From a virus: a stretch of 50,700 nt of DNA. The notes beneath the pieces are model-generated. The model was not told where the DNA came from, did not search any database, and saw nothing but the letters and a program-made list of their open reading frames with translations. The stretch lies in IMG/VR virus record IMGVR_UViG_3300032323_002680, positions 1 to 50,700 of that record; one strand, 5' to 3'. The first letter of the stretch is position 1, and the number at the start of each line of letters is the position of its first letter. Below are positions 29,501 through 35,735 of this stretch, in pieces. The translations under genes and the position numbers were made by a program.

Positions 29501-29523
29501 TGGGGTCTGACATTAGTCTAGCC
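29501..29523 (-). promoter_or_regulatory. TGTCAG-type promoter, copy 7
   Basis: ATGTCA at 29523-29518, 11 bases, TATAAT at 29506-29501. Confidence 0.8.
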
Positions 29524-29561
29524 CTGTCTCAGTATTTGAGAAAGTTATTGTGTGACCTTAG

Positions 29562-29822
29562 TCACTCAGGTAGCCAAGCGTGTAAGTGGTGAGCCTCGAT
29601 GATAGCCCACACTGGCGCACATGTCTGCCCCTTGTAAGTAATACCATCAGGCATTTCGATAGTTTCATCCCACATGTCATCATGAGCAAAATCTATTGCT
29701 TCGATACATACTGGCACCATAGAAAGTGGGACGGGTGGGTAATGATTACCCTGTAAGTGATAGCCTATTGCTACCTCTAAGTCTAATTCCTCAGATAAAT
29801 CTAATGCTGTATTGTATCCCAT
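29562..29822 (-). CDS. Conserved actinophage hypothetical protein
   Basis: 86 residues. EVAIGYHLQGNHYPPVPLSM and VCIEAIDFAHDD form a pattern recurring in actinophage proteins of unknown function. Coupled to the upstream gene by TAATG. Confidence 0.65.
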   Translation of the reverse strand: MGYNTALDLSEELDLEVAIGYHLQGNHYPPVPLSMVPVCIEAIDFAHDDMWDETIEMPDGITYKGQTCAPVWAIIEAHHLHAWLPE

Positions 29823-30025
29823 TATTCTGCCACCTTAAGAATTGCGTAGGACCCATTAGCATTTACTTCATCAAGAATTGGTTGTAGGCGTGGTGCCACC
29901 AATTCTTTTAATAGTGACTCTAGCATAAAGATACGAGTATTTTCATCAAGGGCCATAACTTGTGCAGTTACTGGATGGCCTTCCTTAAACTCTGTAACAA
30001 ACTTTAGATTATGTTCTACTATCAT
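29822..30025 (-). CDS. Hypothetical protein
   Basis: 67 residues starting MIVEHNLKFVTEFKEGHPVT. ATG 30025 chosen because upstream ATGs lie inside the promoter. Leader has CAACAACGAAAGGCAAT. Function unknown. Confidence 0.7.
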   Translation of the reverse strand: MIVEHNLKFVTEFKEGHPVTAQVMALDENTRIFMLESLLKELVAPRLQPILDEVNANGSYAILKVAE

Positions 30026-30056
30026 TTTTATTGCCTTTCGTTGTTGGTATAAGAGT

Positions 30057-30079
30057 ATTATACACTGGTCCACTGACAA
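30057..30079 (-). promoter_or_regulatory. TGTCAG-type promoter, copy 6
   Basis: TTGTCA at 30079-30074, 11 bases, TATAAT at 30062-30057. Confidence 0.8.
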
Positions 30080-30115
30080 ATTGTGCAACACGCCCAAGAT
30101 TTATCTTATTTATTT

Positions 30116-30131
30116 TGTGATTAATCTCACA
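30116..30131 (-). promoter_or_regulatory. CRP/GlxR-type palindrome TGTGATTAATCTCACA
   Basis: Perfect TGTGA-N6-TCACA centred about 74 bases upstream of the predicted transcription start of copy 6. Confidence 0.7.
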
Positions 30132-30144
30132 AATTCCAGGGGGT

Positions 30145-30174
30145 TGTGGATAACCCACGTAAGCCTGTGGATAA
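30145..30174. promoter_or_regulatory. DnaA-box direct pair flanking CGTAA
   Basis: TGTGGATAA at 30145-30153 and 30166-30174, 21 bases apart (two helical turns), with ACGTAA between. A CCCGC/GCGGG hairpin follows, then the palindrome TGCATAGCTATGCA. Confidence 0.7.
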
Positions 30175-30207
30175 CCCCGCAGTATTGCGGGCCTGCATAG
30201 CTATGCA

Positions 30208-30339
30208 TCATTCTGCATATTTATTTTTATGTTTGATCTTTCTAAAATATTTTTTCTTATTGCGAACAGGTTGCGCCGCATTACTGCGACGCAATTCCTG
30301 AATTCGCTTTACTTTATCTCGTAGTGAGTTTTGGGACAT
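30208..30339 (-). CDS. Small very basic hypothetical protein
   Basis: 43 residues starting MSQNSLRDKVKRIQELRRSN and ending in a Lys-rich stretch (KKKYFRKIKHKNKY). Probably binds nucleic acid. Overlaps the upstream gene by 26 bases. Confidence 0.55.
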   Translation of the reverse strand: MSQNSLRDKVKRIQELRRSNAAQPVRNKKKYFRKIKHKNKYAE

Positions 30340-30505
30340 GATACCCACTCGCTTCATGAAATCTATTTACATCAAATCGGTCATTATCTTTCGCAAACAT
30401 TTCTGCAAAATCATTTACCATTTTGGAAAATAGTGCTGGGTGTGCTTTATCGCTTGCGAACTTTAGAATTTCCGCAACCGCGACATAATCTTTTCGTGTC
30501 ATCAT
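30314..30505 (-). CDS. Hypothetical protein
   Basis: 63 residues, helical (KDYVAVAEILKFASDKAHPA). Two adjacent ATG codons (30505, 30502) overlap the upstream stop. Function unknown. Confidence 0.65.
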   Translation of the reverse strand: MMTRKDYVAVAEILKFASDKAHPALFSKMVNDFAEMFAKDNDRFDVNRFHEASGYHVPKLTTR

Positions 30506-30705
30506 TTAACTGATACCATTCCATTTCTGTAAAATACTTTGGTGTACATTTTGCCAGTTGGCGTCATTATGTTTACTGTTGAGAATTCGTTAGCCATACC
30601 CCAATCAGTAAAGCGAAAGAAACTTTCCCAAGCACCGAATTCCTTTTCGTATTCAGCCGTCCAGTGTGGCGCATTGCCGTCATAGGCGCAAGTTAATTTA
30701 TACAT
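30502..30705 (-). CDS. Hypothetical protein
   Basis: 67 aromatic-rich residues (MYKLTCAYDGNAPHWTAEYE) with beta-strand pattern. TAATG coupling to the upstream gene. Function unknown. Confidence 0.65.
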   Translation of the reverse strand: MYKLTCAYDGNAPHWTAEYEKEFGAWESFFRFTDWGMANEFSTVNIMTPTGKMYTKVFYRNGMVSVK

Positions 30706-30848
30706 TAGTCATTTTCTCCGTTCCAAAATAGTGAGCCGTCATCTACGCAATCGCAAGGTTCGCAATCAAAATCATTATCATTACCAAAAAAGATTACTCC
30801 ATGACCTAAGCAATCTTGGCAATCTATTGTTAATACTGAGTTAATCAT
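30705..30848 (-). CDS. Small zinc-knuckle protein
   Basis: 47 residues: MINSVLTIDCQDCLGHGVIF, then CEPCDC. Two CxxC pairs suggest one zinc site. TAATG on both sides. Function unknown. Confidence 0.6.
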   Translation of the reverse strand: MINSVLTIDCQDCLGHGVIFFGNDNDFDCEPCDCVDDGSLFWNGEND

Positions 30849-31012
30849 TAGTGTTGTTCCTCGCAATCTTTGTCATAGTCAAATTCGCAGAAATAGCAAC
30901 CCATGAACTCTAAGTGCTTTTCGCAGTAATACTTAAACTGACTTTCATCACAACAAAAATGTTGCTCGTCTGCGATTTCATAGAAATCGGTTTTGTCGAT
31001 TATGTTTAACAT
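30848..31012 (-). CDS. Small cysteine-rich protein
   Basis: 54 residues with CC, CEKH, CYFC and a final CEEQH, a likely zinc- or Fe-S-binding micro-protein. Leader CAAACGAAAGGAAAACT before the ATG, under promoter copy 5. Confidence 0.6.
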   Translation of the reverse strand: MLNIIDKTDFYEIADEQHFCCDESQFKYYCEKHLEFMGCYFCEFDYDKDCEEQH

Positions 31013-31040
31013 AGTTTTCCTTTCGTTTGTTTATTTAGTT

Positions 31041-31063
31041 ATTGTATCAGGTAGCACTGACAA
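31041..31063 (-). promoter_or_regulatory. TGTCAG-type promoter, copy 5
   Basis: TTGTCA at 31063-31058, 11 bases, TACAAT at 31046-31041. Confidence 0.75.
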
Positions 31064-31064
31064 A

Positions 31065-31274
31065 TTACTTTGCCACATTAACGGCAATGGTAGCCCAAAA
31101 GTTATTTAGTCCATGAGTAGGGCGAACCTCGATAGCGTAAGCCTCAAGATTTTCTCCGTACCATAGACCCTCACGCTTTGAGGCATAAACGATAGTCCCC
31201 TCGTTTGGGCGAGAAATTGAGCGGTAGTGTGTTCCTACAAGTAGGGCGGGAATTGAGATAGATTTTGCTGACAT
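31065..31274 (-). CDS. Hypothetical protein
   Basis: 69 residues, beta-rich (ISIPALLVGTHYRSISRPNE), with the look of a small SH3-like barrel. Leader ends AACGAAAGGTGACAACTT. Function unknown. Confidence 0.65.
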   Translation of the reverse strand: MSAKSISIPALLVGTHYRSISRPNEGTIVYASKREGLWYGENLEAYAIEVRPTHGLNNFWATIAVNVAK

Positions 31275-31308
31275 AAGTTGTCACCTTTCGTTTGTTGTTA
31301 TGTATGGA

Positions 31309-31331
31309 ATTATACACGAACCCACTGACAT
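31309..31331 (-). promoter_or_regulatory. TGTCAG-type promoter, copy 4
   Basis: ATGTCA at 31331-31326, 11 bases, TATAAT at 31314-31309. Confidence 0.8.
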
Positions 31332-31378
31332 AATCTAATTACTAGCGAGTAATTCCACATTTTGAGACGCTTAAGTCA

Positions 31379-31394
31379 TGTGATAAAAATCACA
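31379..31394 (-). promoter_or_regulatory. CRP/GlxR-type palindrome TGTGATAAAAATCACA
   Basis: Perfect TGTGA-N6-TCACA about 84 bases upstream of the predicted start of copy 4, one helical turn further than at copies 6 and 9. Confidence 0.7.
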
Positions 31395-31426
31395 AAATCT
31401 TGGGCGTGTCGGAAAATTCCAGGGGT

Positions 31427-31456
31427 TGTGGATAAGTCCCGTAAGGCTGTGGATAA
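31427..31456. promoter_or_regulatory. DnaA-box direct pair flanking CGTAA
   Basis: TGTGGATAA at 31427-31435 and 31448-31456, 21 bases apart, with CCCGTAAGG between; then a GC hairpin and TCAACTT/AAGTTGA hairpin. Confidence 0.7.
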
Positions 31457-31507
31457 CCCCGCTCTTTTGCGGGCGCATCAACTTTTGTCAAGTTGACACG
31501 CCGTTGC

Positions 31508-31606
31508 TTATTCGAAATCCTTAAAAATTTCTTCAAGCTTTAAGATTTGCTCATCTGTAAGATGATCGATTTCAATCGCTTTCTCAAATCCAAAAAAGTC
31601 ATTCAT
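31508..31606 (-). CDS. Tiny acidic hypothetical protein
   Basis: 32 residues starting MNDFFGFEKAIEIDHLTDEQ, one amphipathic helix. Overlaps the upstream stop by 8 bases. Marginal by length. Confidence 0.5.
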   Translation of the reverse strand: MNDFFGFEKAIEIDHLTDEQILKLEEIFKDFE

Positions 31607-31817
31607 TCATTAGCCTTTCCAAATCGTCTGCATTATCTTTTAAGTAATTATCCTCGAAATCTAAAAGTGCCTCATTGTATGCAATAGGGTCACAATCTTT
31701 TAGAATTTGGGAGGGATAAAAAACAGCGTTACCCATTTCATACACGGGATAGCAATCGTCAAGCATTTCATCAAATAATTGTTTAATCGCAAAAGCAATT
31801 TCGAAATCTGTTGTCAT
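31599..31817 (-). CDS. Acidic hypothetical protein
   Basis: 72 residues starting MTTDFEIAFAIKQLFDEMLD, acidic, helical. ATG 31817 has GAGGAG upstream; an earlier ATG overlaps the neighbour. Function unknown. Confidence 0.65.
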   Translation of the reverse strand: MTTDFEIAFAIKQLFDEMLDDCYPVYEMGNAVFYPSQILKDCDPIAYNEALLDFEDNYLKDNADDLERLMNE

Positions 31818-31819
31818 TA

Positions 31820-31999
31820 TTACCAGCACTCCTCACAAGTAAATTTAGTAAAGTCTGCATCTTTTGCAAAAATCTCTAAATAGTTATTCGCACAAATTGT
31901 GCATGATAGCAAATAAGTTTTTGCCTTTTGATACATGTATGGATTAGAGTTAGATAATTCTCTATTCTCTAAAACCTCTGATGAAATTAAAATGCTCAT
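31820..31999 (-). CDS. Small zinc-ribbon protein
   Basis: 59 residues, helical N-terminus MSILISSEVLENRELSNSNP, then CTIC and CEEC pairs. ATGA overlap with the upstream gene. Function unknown. Confidence 0.6.
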   Translation of the reverse strand: MSILISSEVLENRELSNSNPYMYQKAKTYLLSCTICANNYLEIFAKDADFTKFTCEECW

Positions 32000-32181
32000 T
32001 TAGTTAAACTCCAATCGGTGTAAAATGGTAAGCGGTTATTGTCATCATAGAAATAAACTCTATCTATGTTCTGCTCGCATGTTTCGCAGAAAGTGTATTC
32101 GACATCTACGCCCATGCCATAGGTAGTAGATACGCTCTCCATGTGTGGAGTGTGTGTATGTGTAGTTGTTAGTGTAGTCAT
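31996..32181 (-). CDS. Small zinc-ribbon-like protein
   Basis: 61 residues: Thr/His-rich N-terminus (MTTLTTTHTHTPHMES), CETC in the middle and an aromatic tail. ATG 32181 follows GAAAGGTGG, under promoter copy 3. Confidence 0.6.
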   Translation of the reverse strand: MTTLTTTHTHTPHMESVSTTYGMGVDVEYTFCETCEQNIDRVYFYDDNNRLPFYTDWSLTK

Positions 32182-32214
32182 TTGAGACCACCTTTCTTTT
32201 TCGTTATAGTAGGA

Positions 32215-32237
32215 ATTGTACACTAGGGGGCTGACAT
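32215..32237 (-). promoter_or_regulatory. TGTCAG-type promoter, copy 3
   Basis: ATGTCA at 32237-32232, 11 bases, TACAAT at 32220-32215. Confidence 0.75.
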
Positions 32238-32285
32238 TTCTCTACTTACTAGCCAGTAATTCCAAGATGTGAGACGCTCAGCCTA

Positions 32286-32301
32286 TGTGATACTTATCAC
32301 A
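32286..32301 (-). promoter_or_regulatory. CRP/GlxR-type palindrome TGTGATACTTATCACA
   Basis: Perfect TGTGA-N6-TCACA about 85 bases upstream of the predicted start of copy 3. Confidence 0.7.
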
Positions 32302-32313
32302 TAAATTCTGGGG

Positions 32314-32345
32314 TTTTCCACAGAGGCCCGTAACCCTGTGGATAA
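32314..32345. promoter_or_regulatory. DnaA-box pair flanking CGTAA
   Basis: TTTTCCACA (one mismatch) and TGTGGATAA (perfect), inverted, around CCCGTAA; then the 18-bp palindrome CCCGCAAGTACTTGCGGG and GCTTGACATTGTCAAGC. Confidence 0.65.
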
Positions 32346-32400
32346 CTCCCGCAAGTACTTGCGGGCCAGCTTGACATTGTCAAGCCGACACGCCGTTAGG

Positions 32401-32523
32401 CTAGTGTGACTCTTGCCACATCTCTCTCATCTCTGCTTTAAAGTCATGCCATACGATCCTCGCCATGTATAGGGCGGGGAGGGCAAGGGATAACTGTACT
32501 AGTGTAGTAAGTAGTCTATTCAT
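32401..32523 (-). CDS. Tiny membrane protein
   Basis: 40 residues; hydrophobic MNRLLTTLVQLSLALPALYM then a charged tail. ATGA overlap with the upstream gene. Possible membrane-acting takeover peptide; function unknown. Confidence 0.55.
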   Translation of the reverse strand: MNRLLTTLVQLSLALPALYMARIVWHDFKAEMREMWQESH

Positions 32524-32687
32524 GCTGTTACCTTTATGTCCATTACATTAGCGGTAAACTTTTTAATCTTTCCTAATTCGCTATCGTTGAGCGATTGTAT
32601 TACATGGTCAATAGCCTTAGCCTCATGCGCTACATTGTCAATAGAGATTAGTTTAGAGCCTTGCCAAATTGAGTAAGTGATAGTCAT
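32520..32687 (-). CDS. Hypothetical protein
   Basis: 55 residues starting MTITYSIWQGSKLISIDNVA, strand then helix. GGGAGAACTAATA precedes ATG 32687. Function unknown. Confidence 0.6.
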   Translation of the reverse strand: MTITYSIWQGSKLISIDNVAHEAKAIDHVIQSLNDSELGKIKKFTANVMDIKVTA

Positions 32688-32689
32688 TA

Positions 32690-32872
32690 TTAGTTCTCCC
32701 ATGTTAGTTGGTATAGTTTTGCTAGTGCCTCATCATCTGAGTCATCAAATTCATCTAGTGGAGGTTGTTCCTCATCTACCTCATCAAGGTATGCGTATGC
32801 GTCTGCGACATCTGATTGGATAGTATCCCACTTAGACACGCTATTAGTTTCGTATGAGTATGCGTATGACAT
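32690..32872 (-). CDS. Acidic hypothetical protein
   Basis: 60 residues, Tyr/Asp/Glu-rich (YAYLDEVDEEQPPLDEFDDS), strongly acidic, possible DNA mimic or binding partner of a basic protein. TAATG coupling. Confidence 0.6.
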   Translation of the reverse strand: MSYAYSYETNSVSKWDTIQSDVADAYAYLDEVDEEQPPLDEFDDSDDEALAKLYQLTWEN

Positions 32873-32985
32873 TATTTATTCATCTCCTTAGCGATAGCCT
32901 CTGACTTAGTTAGTGCCTCTAGGGCGATTGCTAGGGAGGCAAGGCGTTGCGCCTCTACCATTTGCTTGTATTCATCTAGTGTCAT
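32872..32985 (-). CDS. Tiny helical hypothetical protein
   Basis: 37 residues (MTLDEYKQMVEAQRLASLAI), one long helix. Leader CAACAACGAAAGGTCAGAAT under promoter copy 2 gives firm support despite the length. Confidence 0.6.
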   Translation of the reverse strand: MTLDEYKQMVEAQRLASLAIALEALTKSEAIAKEMNK

Positions 32986-33016
32986 TATTCTGACCTTTCG
33001 TTGTTGTTATGTTGTA

Positions 33017-33039
33017 AGTGTAGCATAGGGGTCTGACAA
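33017..33039 (-). promoter_or_regulatory. TGTCAG-type promoter, copy 2
   Basis: TTGTCA at 33039-33034, 11 bases, TACACT at 33022-33017. Confidence 0.7.
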
Positions 33040-33073
33040 ATTGGGGAGGTTGGAGAGGTGTGTCGGTGTGACC

Positions 33074-33250
33074 TTACTCACACTCTCCGCAAGGGCATTG
33101 AGGAAACTCTTGCTCTTGCTTGATACGATTAGCAAGGCGCTCAACCTTCATGTATGTATCAAATGAAGCGCCTCGGAAAGATACGACCTTTCCTTCAGCG
33201 ATAAGGTGAGCAGCCTTAGCAATTTTTTGCTCTAGTGTTAGTGAAGTCAT
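33074..33250 (-). CDS. Small hypothetical protein with CPCGEC end
   Basis: 58 residues starting MTSLTLEQKIAKAAHLIAEG, ending QCPCGECE, which could bind a metal. First gene of the reverse block, leader CAACAAGAAAGGAAGT under promoter copy 1. Function unknown. Confidence 0.6.
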   Translation of the reverse strand: MTSLTLEQKIAKAAHLIAEGKVVSFRGASFDTYMKVERLANRIKQEQEFPQCPCGECE

Positions 33251-33282
33251 TTTTTAACTTCCTTTCTTGTTGTTATACCTTA

Positions 33283-33305
33283 AGCATAGCATGGGGGACT
33301 GACAA
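33283..33305 (-). promoter_or_regulatory. TGTCAG-type promoter, copy 1
   Basis: TTGTCA at 33305-33300, 11 bases, TATGCT at 33288-33283. Confidence 0.7.
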
Positions 33306-33342
33306 ATTTACGCAAATCTCGGGCGTGTCGCAAAAAAACCTT

Positions 33343-33358
33343 TGTGATAAGGCTCACA
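33343..33358 (-). promoter_or_regulatory. CRP/GlxR-type palindrome TGTGATAAGGCTCACA
   Basis: Perfect TGTGA-N6-TCACA about 74 bases upstream of the predicted start of copy 1. Confidence 0.65.
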
Positions 33359-33541
33359 CTCACGCTCAAGACCAAAATAATTATGGGCGCACTATCCGAA
33401 ATGTCCGTTTTGTCCAGGGTGTGTATCATACATGTAAAAAATATATTAACATTTTTATAAATCTGAAATCCTAGTCAACTGGAATATATGGCGGGGTTAT
33501 GATAAGATACTCTTTGATCAGTATAGCTTTTATATTAGCTA

Positions 33542-33571
33542 TTGACTTTGGTAAAATCAAAATGCTACACT
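33542..33571 (+). promoter_or_regulatory. Promoter TTGACT-N18-TACACT
   Basis: Forward promoter for the methyltransferase operon, leaving a leader of about 165 bases. Confidence 0.55.
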
Positions 33572-33740
33572 TAGTTTGCTTTGTGGGGGCTTACCCTGAA
33601 ACTCAATATGTACCAGATGTAATCTGTGGGTATTTCAGGAACGCTTCTCTATCTTTCCAAAAAGTTAAAATTTGGGGGGTAGGGGGGCTTTCCTAAAATC
33701 TAATATCCCCAGATAAATCATACAAGAAAGTAAAGAACAA

Positions 33741-34352
33741 ATGCCAAAACTGATAAAAGGAAGCACTAGTCAAGCTAGTCAAGAGTCATTTGTTTTAAAT
33801 GTGCTGAAAGAAAAACATAACGGTACCTATGTAGAATTAGGTGGGGGATGGGCAGAAAGAAACAGCAATACTTATTTGCTAGAAACTAGATATGGCTGGA
33901 AAGGCCTATCATTTGAAAATGACCCTAGTAGAGCACATAATTATAACCTAACTAGAAAAAATAAAACCCTGCAGGTAGATGCCAGATGGTTTAATTATGA
34001 AAGATATTTTATAGAAAACAACTACCCTATCCACATAGACTATTTACAGATGGATCTGCATCCAGCATTCTCAACTTTTGAGGCACTAAAGAATATGCCA
34101 CTTAGAAAGTACAGATTTTCAACAATTACCTTTGAACACAATGGATATCAAGATCGTTGGCATAAAGAATTTATTCAGGGGGAATCTCAAAGGATGCTTA
34201 AAGACCTTGGGTATGTATTAGTAACGGAAAATGTTATATTTAACGGTAAAGCTTATGAAGATTGGTATGTTGACCCAAGAGTGGTTCCATATGATAACTA
34301 CAAAGATTTTATAAACAAAGACATTTTGCATAGCGACCTATTTGATGGATAA
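33741..34352 (+). CDS. FkbM-like SAM-dependent methyltransferase
   Basis: 203 residues. SQASQESFVLNVLKEKHNGT, YVELGGGWAERNSNTYLLE and GWKGLSFENDPS follow the Methyltransf_21/FkbM pattern: a glycine-rich SAM loop, then the acidic ribose-binding residue. These enzymes O-methylate sugars and natural products. The long, G-rich leader upstream may be regulatory. Confidence 0.65.
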   Translation: MPKLIKGSTSQASQESFVLNVLKEKHNGTYVELGGGWAERNSNTYLLETRYGWKGLSFENDPSRAHNYNLTRKNKTLQVDARWFNYERYFIENNYPIHIDYLQMDLHPAFSTFEALKNMPLRKYRFSTITFEHNGYQDRWHKEFIQGESQRMLKDLGYVLVTENVIFNGKAYEDWYVDPRVVPYDNYKDFINKDILHSDLFDG

Positions 34353-35013
34353 TGTTATAAAGTTTAACCCTGTAAGCAAGTTTGCAGAAAAAAACATTCC
34401 ATGTCCAAAACCTGCAAGAACATATACTCCAGATTGGTACAAAAATATACCAGCATTTAGAGACGGCAGGCAATCAGACAAAACAATTAAAATGTGTCCT
34501 CCATTTGCAGACTCTTTTGGATTTGGCTATATACAAGAAACATGGGAAGAGATTGAAATAAATTCTGGTCGACTAATATCTAAAAGTAGCATGTGTGAAA
34601 TAAGAGGAAAAGTCGACAATAGTTTTTCAATACCAAATGACTATACAGATATGGAATTTGTGTGGCATCCAGGATGGAATCCAGAATTACCTAAAGGATA
34701 CTCTGCATTAATTACTCATCCTATCAATAGAGTTGATTTGCCATTCTATACTTTAAGTGGAGTAGTAGAGCATGATACGTACTTACAAGCGATGCCAGGA
34801 TCAAATTTACCACTATTGCTAAAAAAAGATTTTTCTGGGATAATACCTATAGGAACACCAATGTATCAGATAATTCCATTCAAAAGAGATTCCTGGGAAT
34901 CTTCGCTGAATGAGTACGACAAAGATGCTCAAGGTAAAATAACAAATCCTATAGCATCATATCCTTCTGGTGGATATAAAAAACTACATTGGATCAAGAA
35001 AAATTTTAAATAA
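34345..35013 (+). CDS. DUF6065-like protein
   Basis: 222 residues. CPKPARTYTPDWYKNIP, KGYSALITHPINRVDLPFY, TLSGVVEHDTYLQ and IPIGTPMYQIIPFKRDSW resemble DUF6065, a family of unknown function often near sugar or methyltransferase genes. ATG 34345 chosen; a TTG at 34342 is adjacent. Overlaps the methyltransferase by 8 bases, so the two probably act together. Confidence 0.6.
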   Translation: MDNVIKFNPVSKFAEKNIPCPKPARTYTPDWYKNIPAFRDGRQSDKTIKMCPPFADSFGFGYIQETWEEIEINSGRLISKSSMCEIRGKVDNSFSIPNDYTDMEFVWHPGWNPELPKGYSALITHPINRVDLPFYTLSGVVEHDTYLQAMPGSNLPLLLKKDFSGIIPIGTPMYQIIPFKRDSWESSLNEYDKDAQGKITNPIASYPSGGYKKLHWIKKNFK

Positions 35014-35030
35014 AAAACGGGGGTAGAACA

Positions 35031-35108
35031 GTGAAACTTCTTTGCCAAATAGCCATAATAACTGTCATTACTTTTATCCTTGGTATATTCATACAGATAA
35101 TAGGCTAA
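35031..35108 (+). CDS. Tiny membrane peptide
   Basis: 25 residues, GTG start with GGGGGTAG upstream; nearly all one membrane helix (IAIITVITFILGIFIQIIG). Marginal by length. Confidence 0.4.
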   Translation: MKLLCQIAIITVITFILGIFIQIIG

Positions 35109-35113
35109 TATAA

Positions 35114-35188
35114 GGGCCTATAGCTTAATCTGGTTAAAGCACTTGTCTTATATACAAGCGACTTTGGGTTCAAATCCCAATGGGCCTA
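35114..35188 (+). tRNA. tRNA-Ile (anticodon TAT)
   Basis: Acceptor GGGCCTA/TGGGCCT, D arm AGCTTAATCTGGTTAAAGC, anticodon stem CTTGT/ACAAG with loop CTTATAT (anticodon UAU, reads AUA), T arm TTGGG-TTCAAAT-CCCAA. CCA is not encoded. Bacteria normally read AUA with a lysidine-modified CAU tRNA, so this is an unusual way to decode a codon frequent in this phage. Confidence 0.9.
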
Positions 35189-35209
35189 CTTTGTTTAATG
35201 ATTATGGAG

Positions 35210-35215
35210 TATAAT
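35210..35215 (+). promoter_or_regulatory. -10 box (TATAAT) for leaderless start at 35222
   Basis: TATAAT, six bases, ATG, directly downstream of tRNA-Ile. Confidence 0.5.
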
Positions 35216-35221
35216 ACATAT

Positions 35222-35374
35222 ATGAGAGCTTATGATGTTCCCCTTTCCGCCCTCCTTTATATTGTATATGCTGGTGTCCCAGAGTATGACCTAAAAGGGC
35301 CTACAGGGGATGAATTAGAGGCGTACATAGCTATTATGAATCAAATCATAGAAGATGAAAATGATGGTCTCTAA
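35222..35374 (+). CDS. Small hypothetical protein
   Basis: 50 residues starting MRAYDVPLSALLYIVYAGVP, ending acidic. ATG chosen six bases after the -10 box; the longer frame from 35180 would overlap the tRNA. Function unknown. Confidence 0.6.
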   Translation: MRAYDVPLSALLYIVYAGVPEYDLKGPTGDELEAYIAIMNQIIEDENDGL

Positions 35375-35431
35375 TTTCGCGGCTCACTTTTCGCCGCACT
35401 TTTTAGCTTCGTGTTCATGTAACAAGTAGGG

Positions 35432-35437
35432 TATAAT
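35432..35437 (+). promoter_or_regulatory. -10 box (TATAAT) with leader
   Basis: TATAAT 34 bases before ATG 35472; AAAGGAG is the Shine-Dalgarno. Confidence 0.5.
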
Positions 35438-35471
35438 ATACTTACTCTTAACAAATTAAAGGAGATATTAA

Positions 35472-35735
35472 ATGAGTTTTTTTCAAACACTGGAAGATGA
35501 TGCAATAACTCTTATGTGGAGAAAATTTGATGTTTTCCTTATAGATGAGTTTAAGAAAGAAAATGCAGATCTTCCAGAAGATGATGTTAATTCTGCTATT
35601 AAAGATGGCAATTTAACTATTAAATGGCAAGAGGAAACAGATCTAGAATTATCAGAACGAGAAGAGTATCTTGTTTTGAATTTTGGAACAGAAGAACAAA
35701 TAGAATCTTTTAATAAATGGAAGGAAGTAAAATAA
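35472..35735 (+). CDS. Hypothetical protein
   Basis: 87 acidic residues (FFQTLEDDAITLMWRKFDVF), strong AAAGGAG upstream. Stop overlaps the next ATG. No family recognised. Confidence 0.65.
   Translation: MSFFQTLEDDAITLMWRKFDVFLIDEFKKENADLPEDDVNSAIKDGNLTIKWQEETDLELSEREEYLVLNFGTEEQIESFNKWKEVK

Larger units (their letters stand above)
33251..33740. other. Divergent intergenic control region
   Basis: 490 bases between the reverse block and the next forward genes. It holds promoter copy 1 and a CR-type palindrome for the reverse block, then a forward promoter at 33542-33571 and a leader of about 165 bases with G-rich runs (33675-33690). No convincing gene seen. Confidence 0.6.

Noticed and set aside
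33499-33696. Forward frame of 65 codons in the divergent region
   Set aside because: Contains a promoter for the next operon, has no Shine-Dalgarno and shows random-looking composition.
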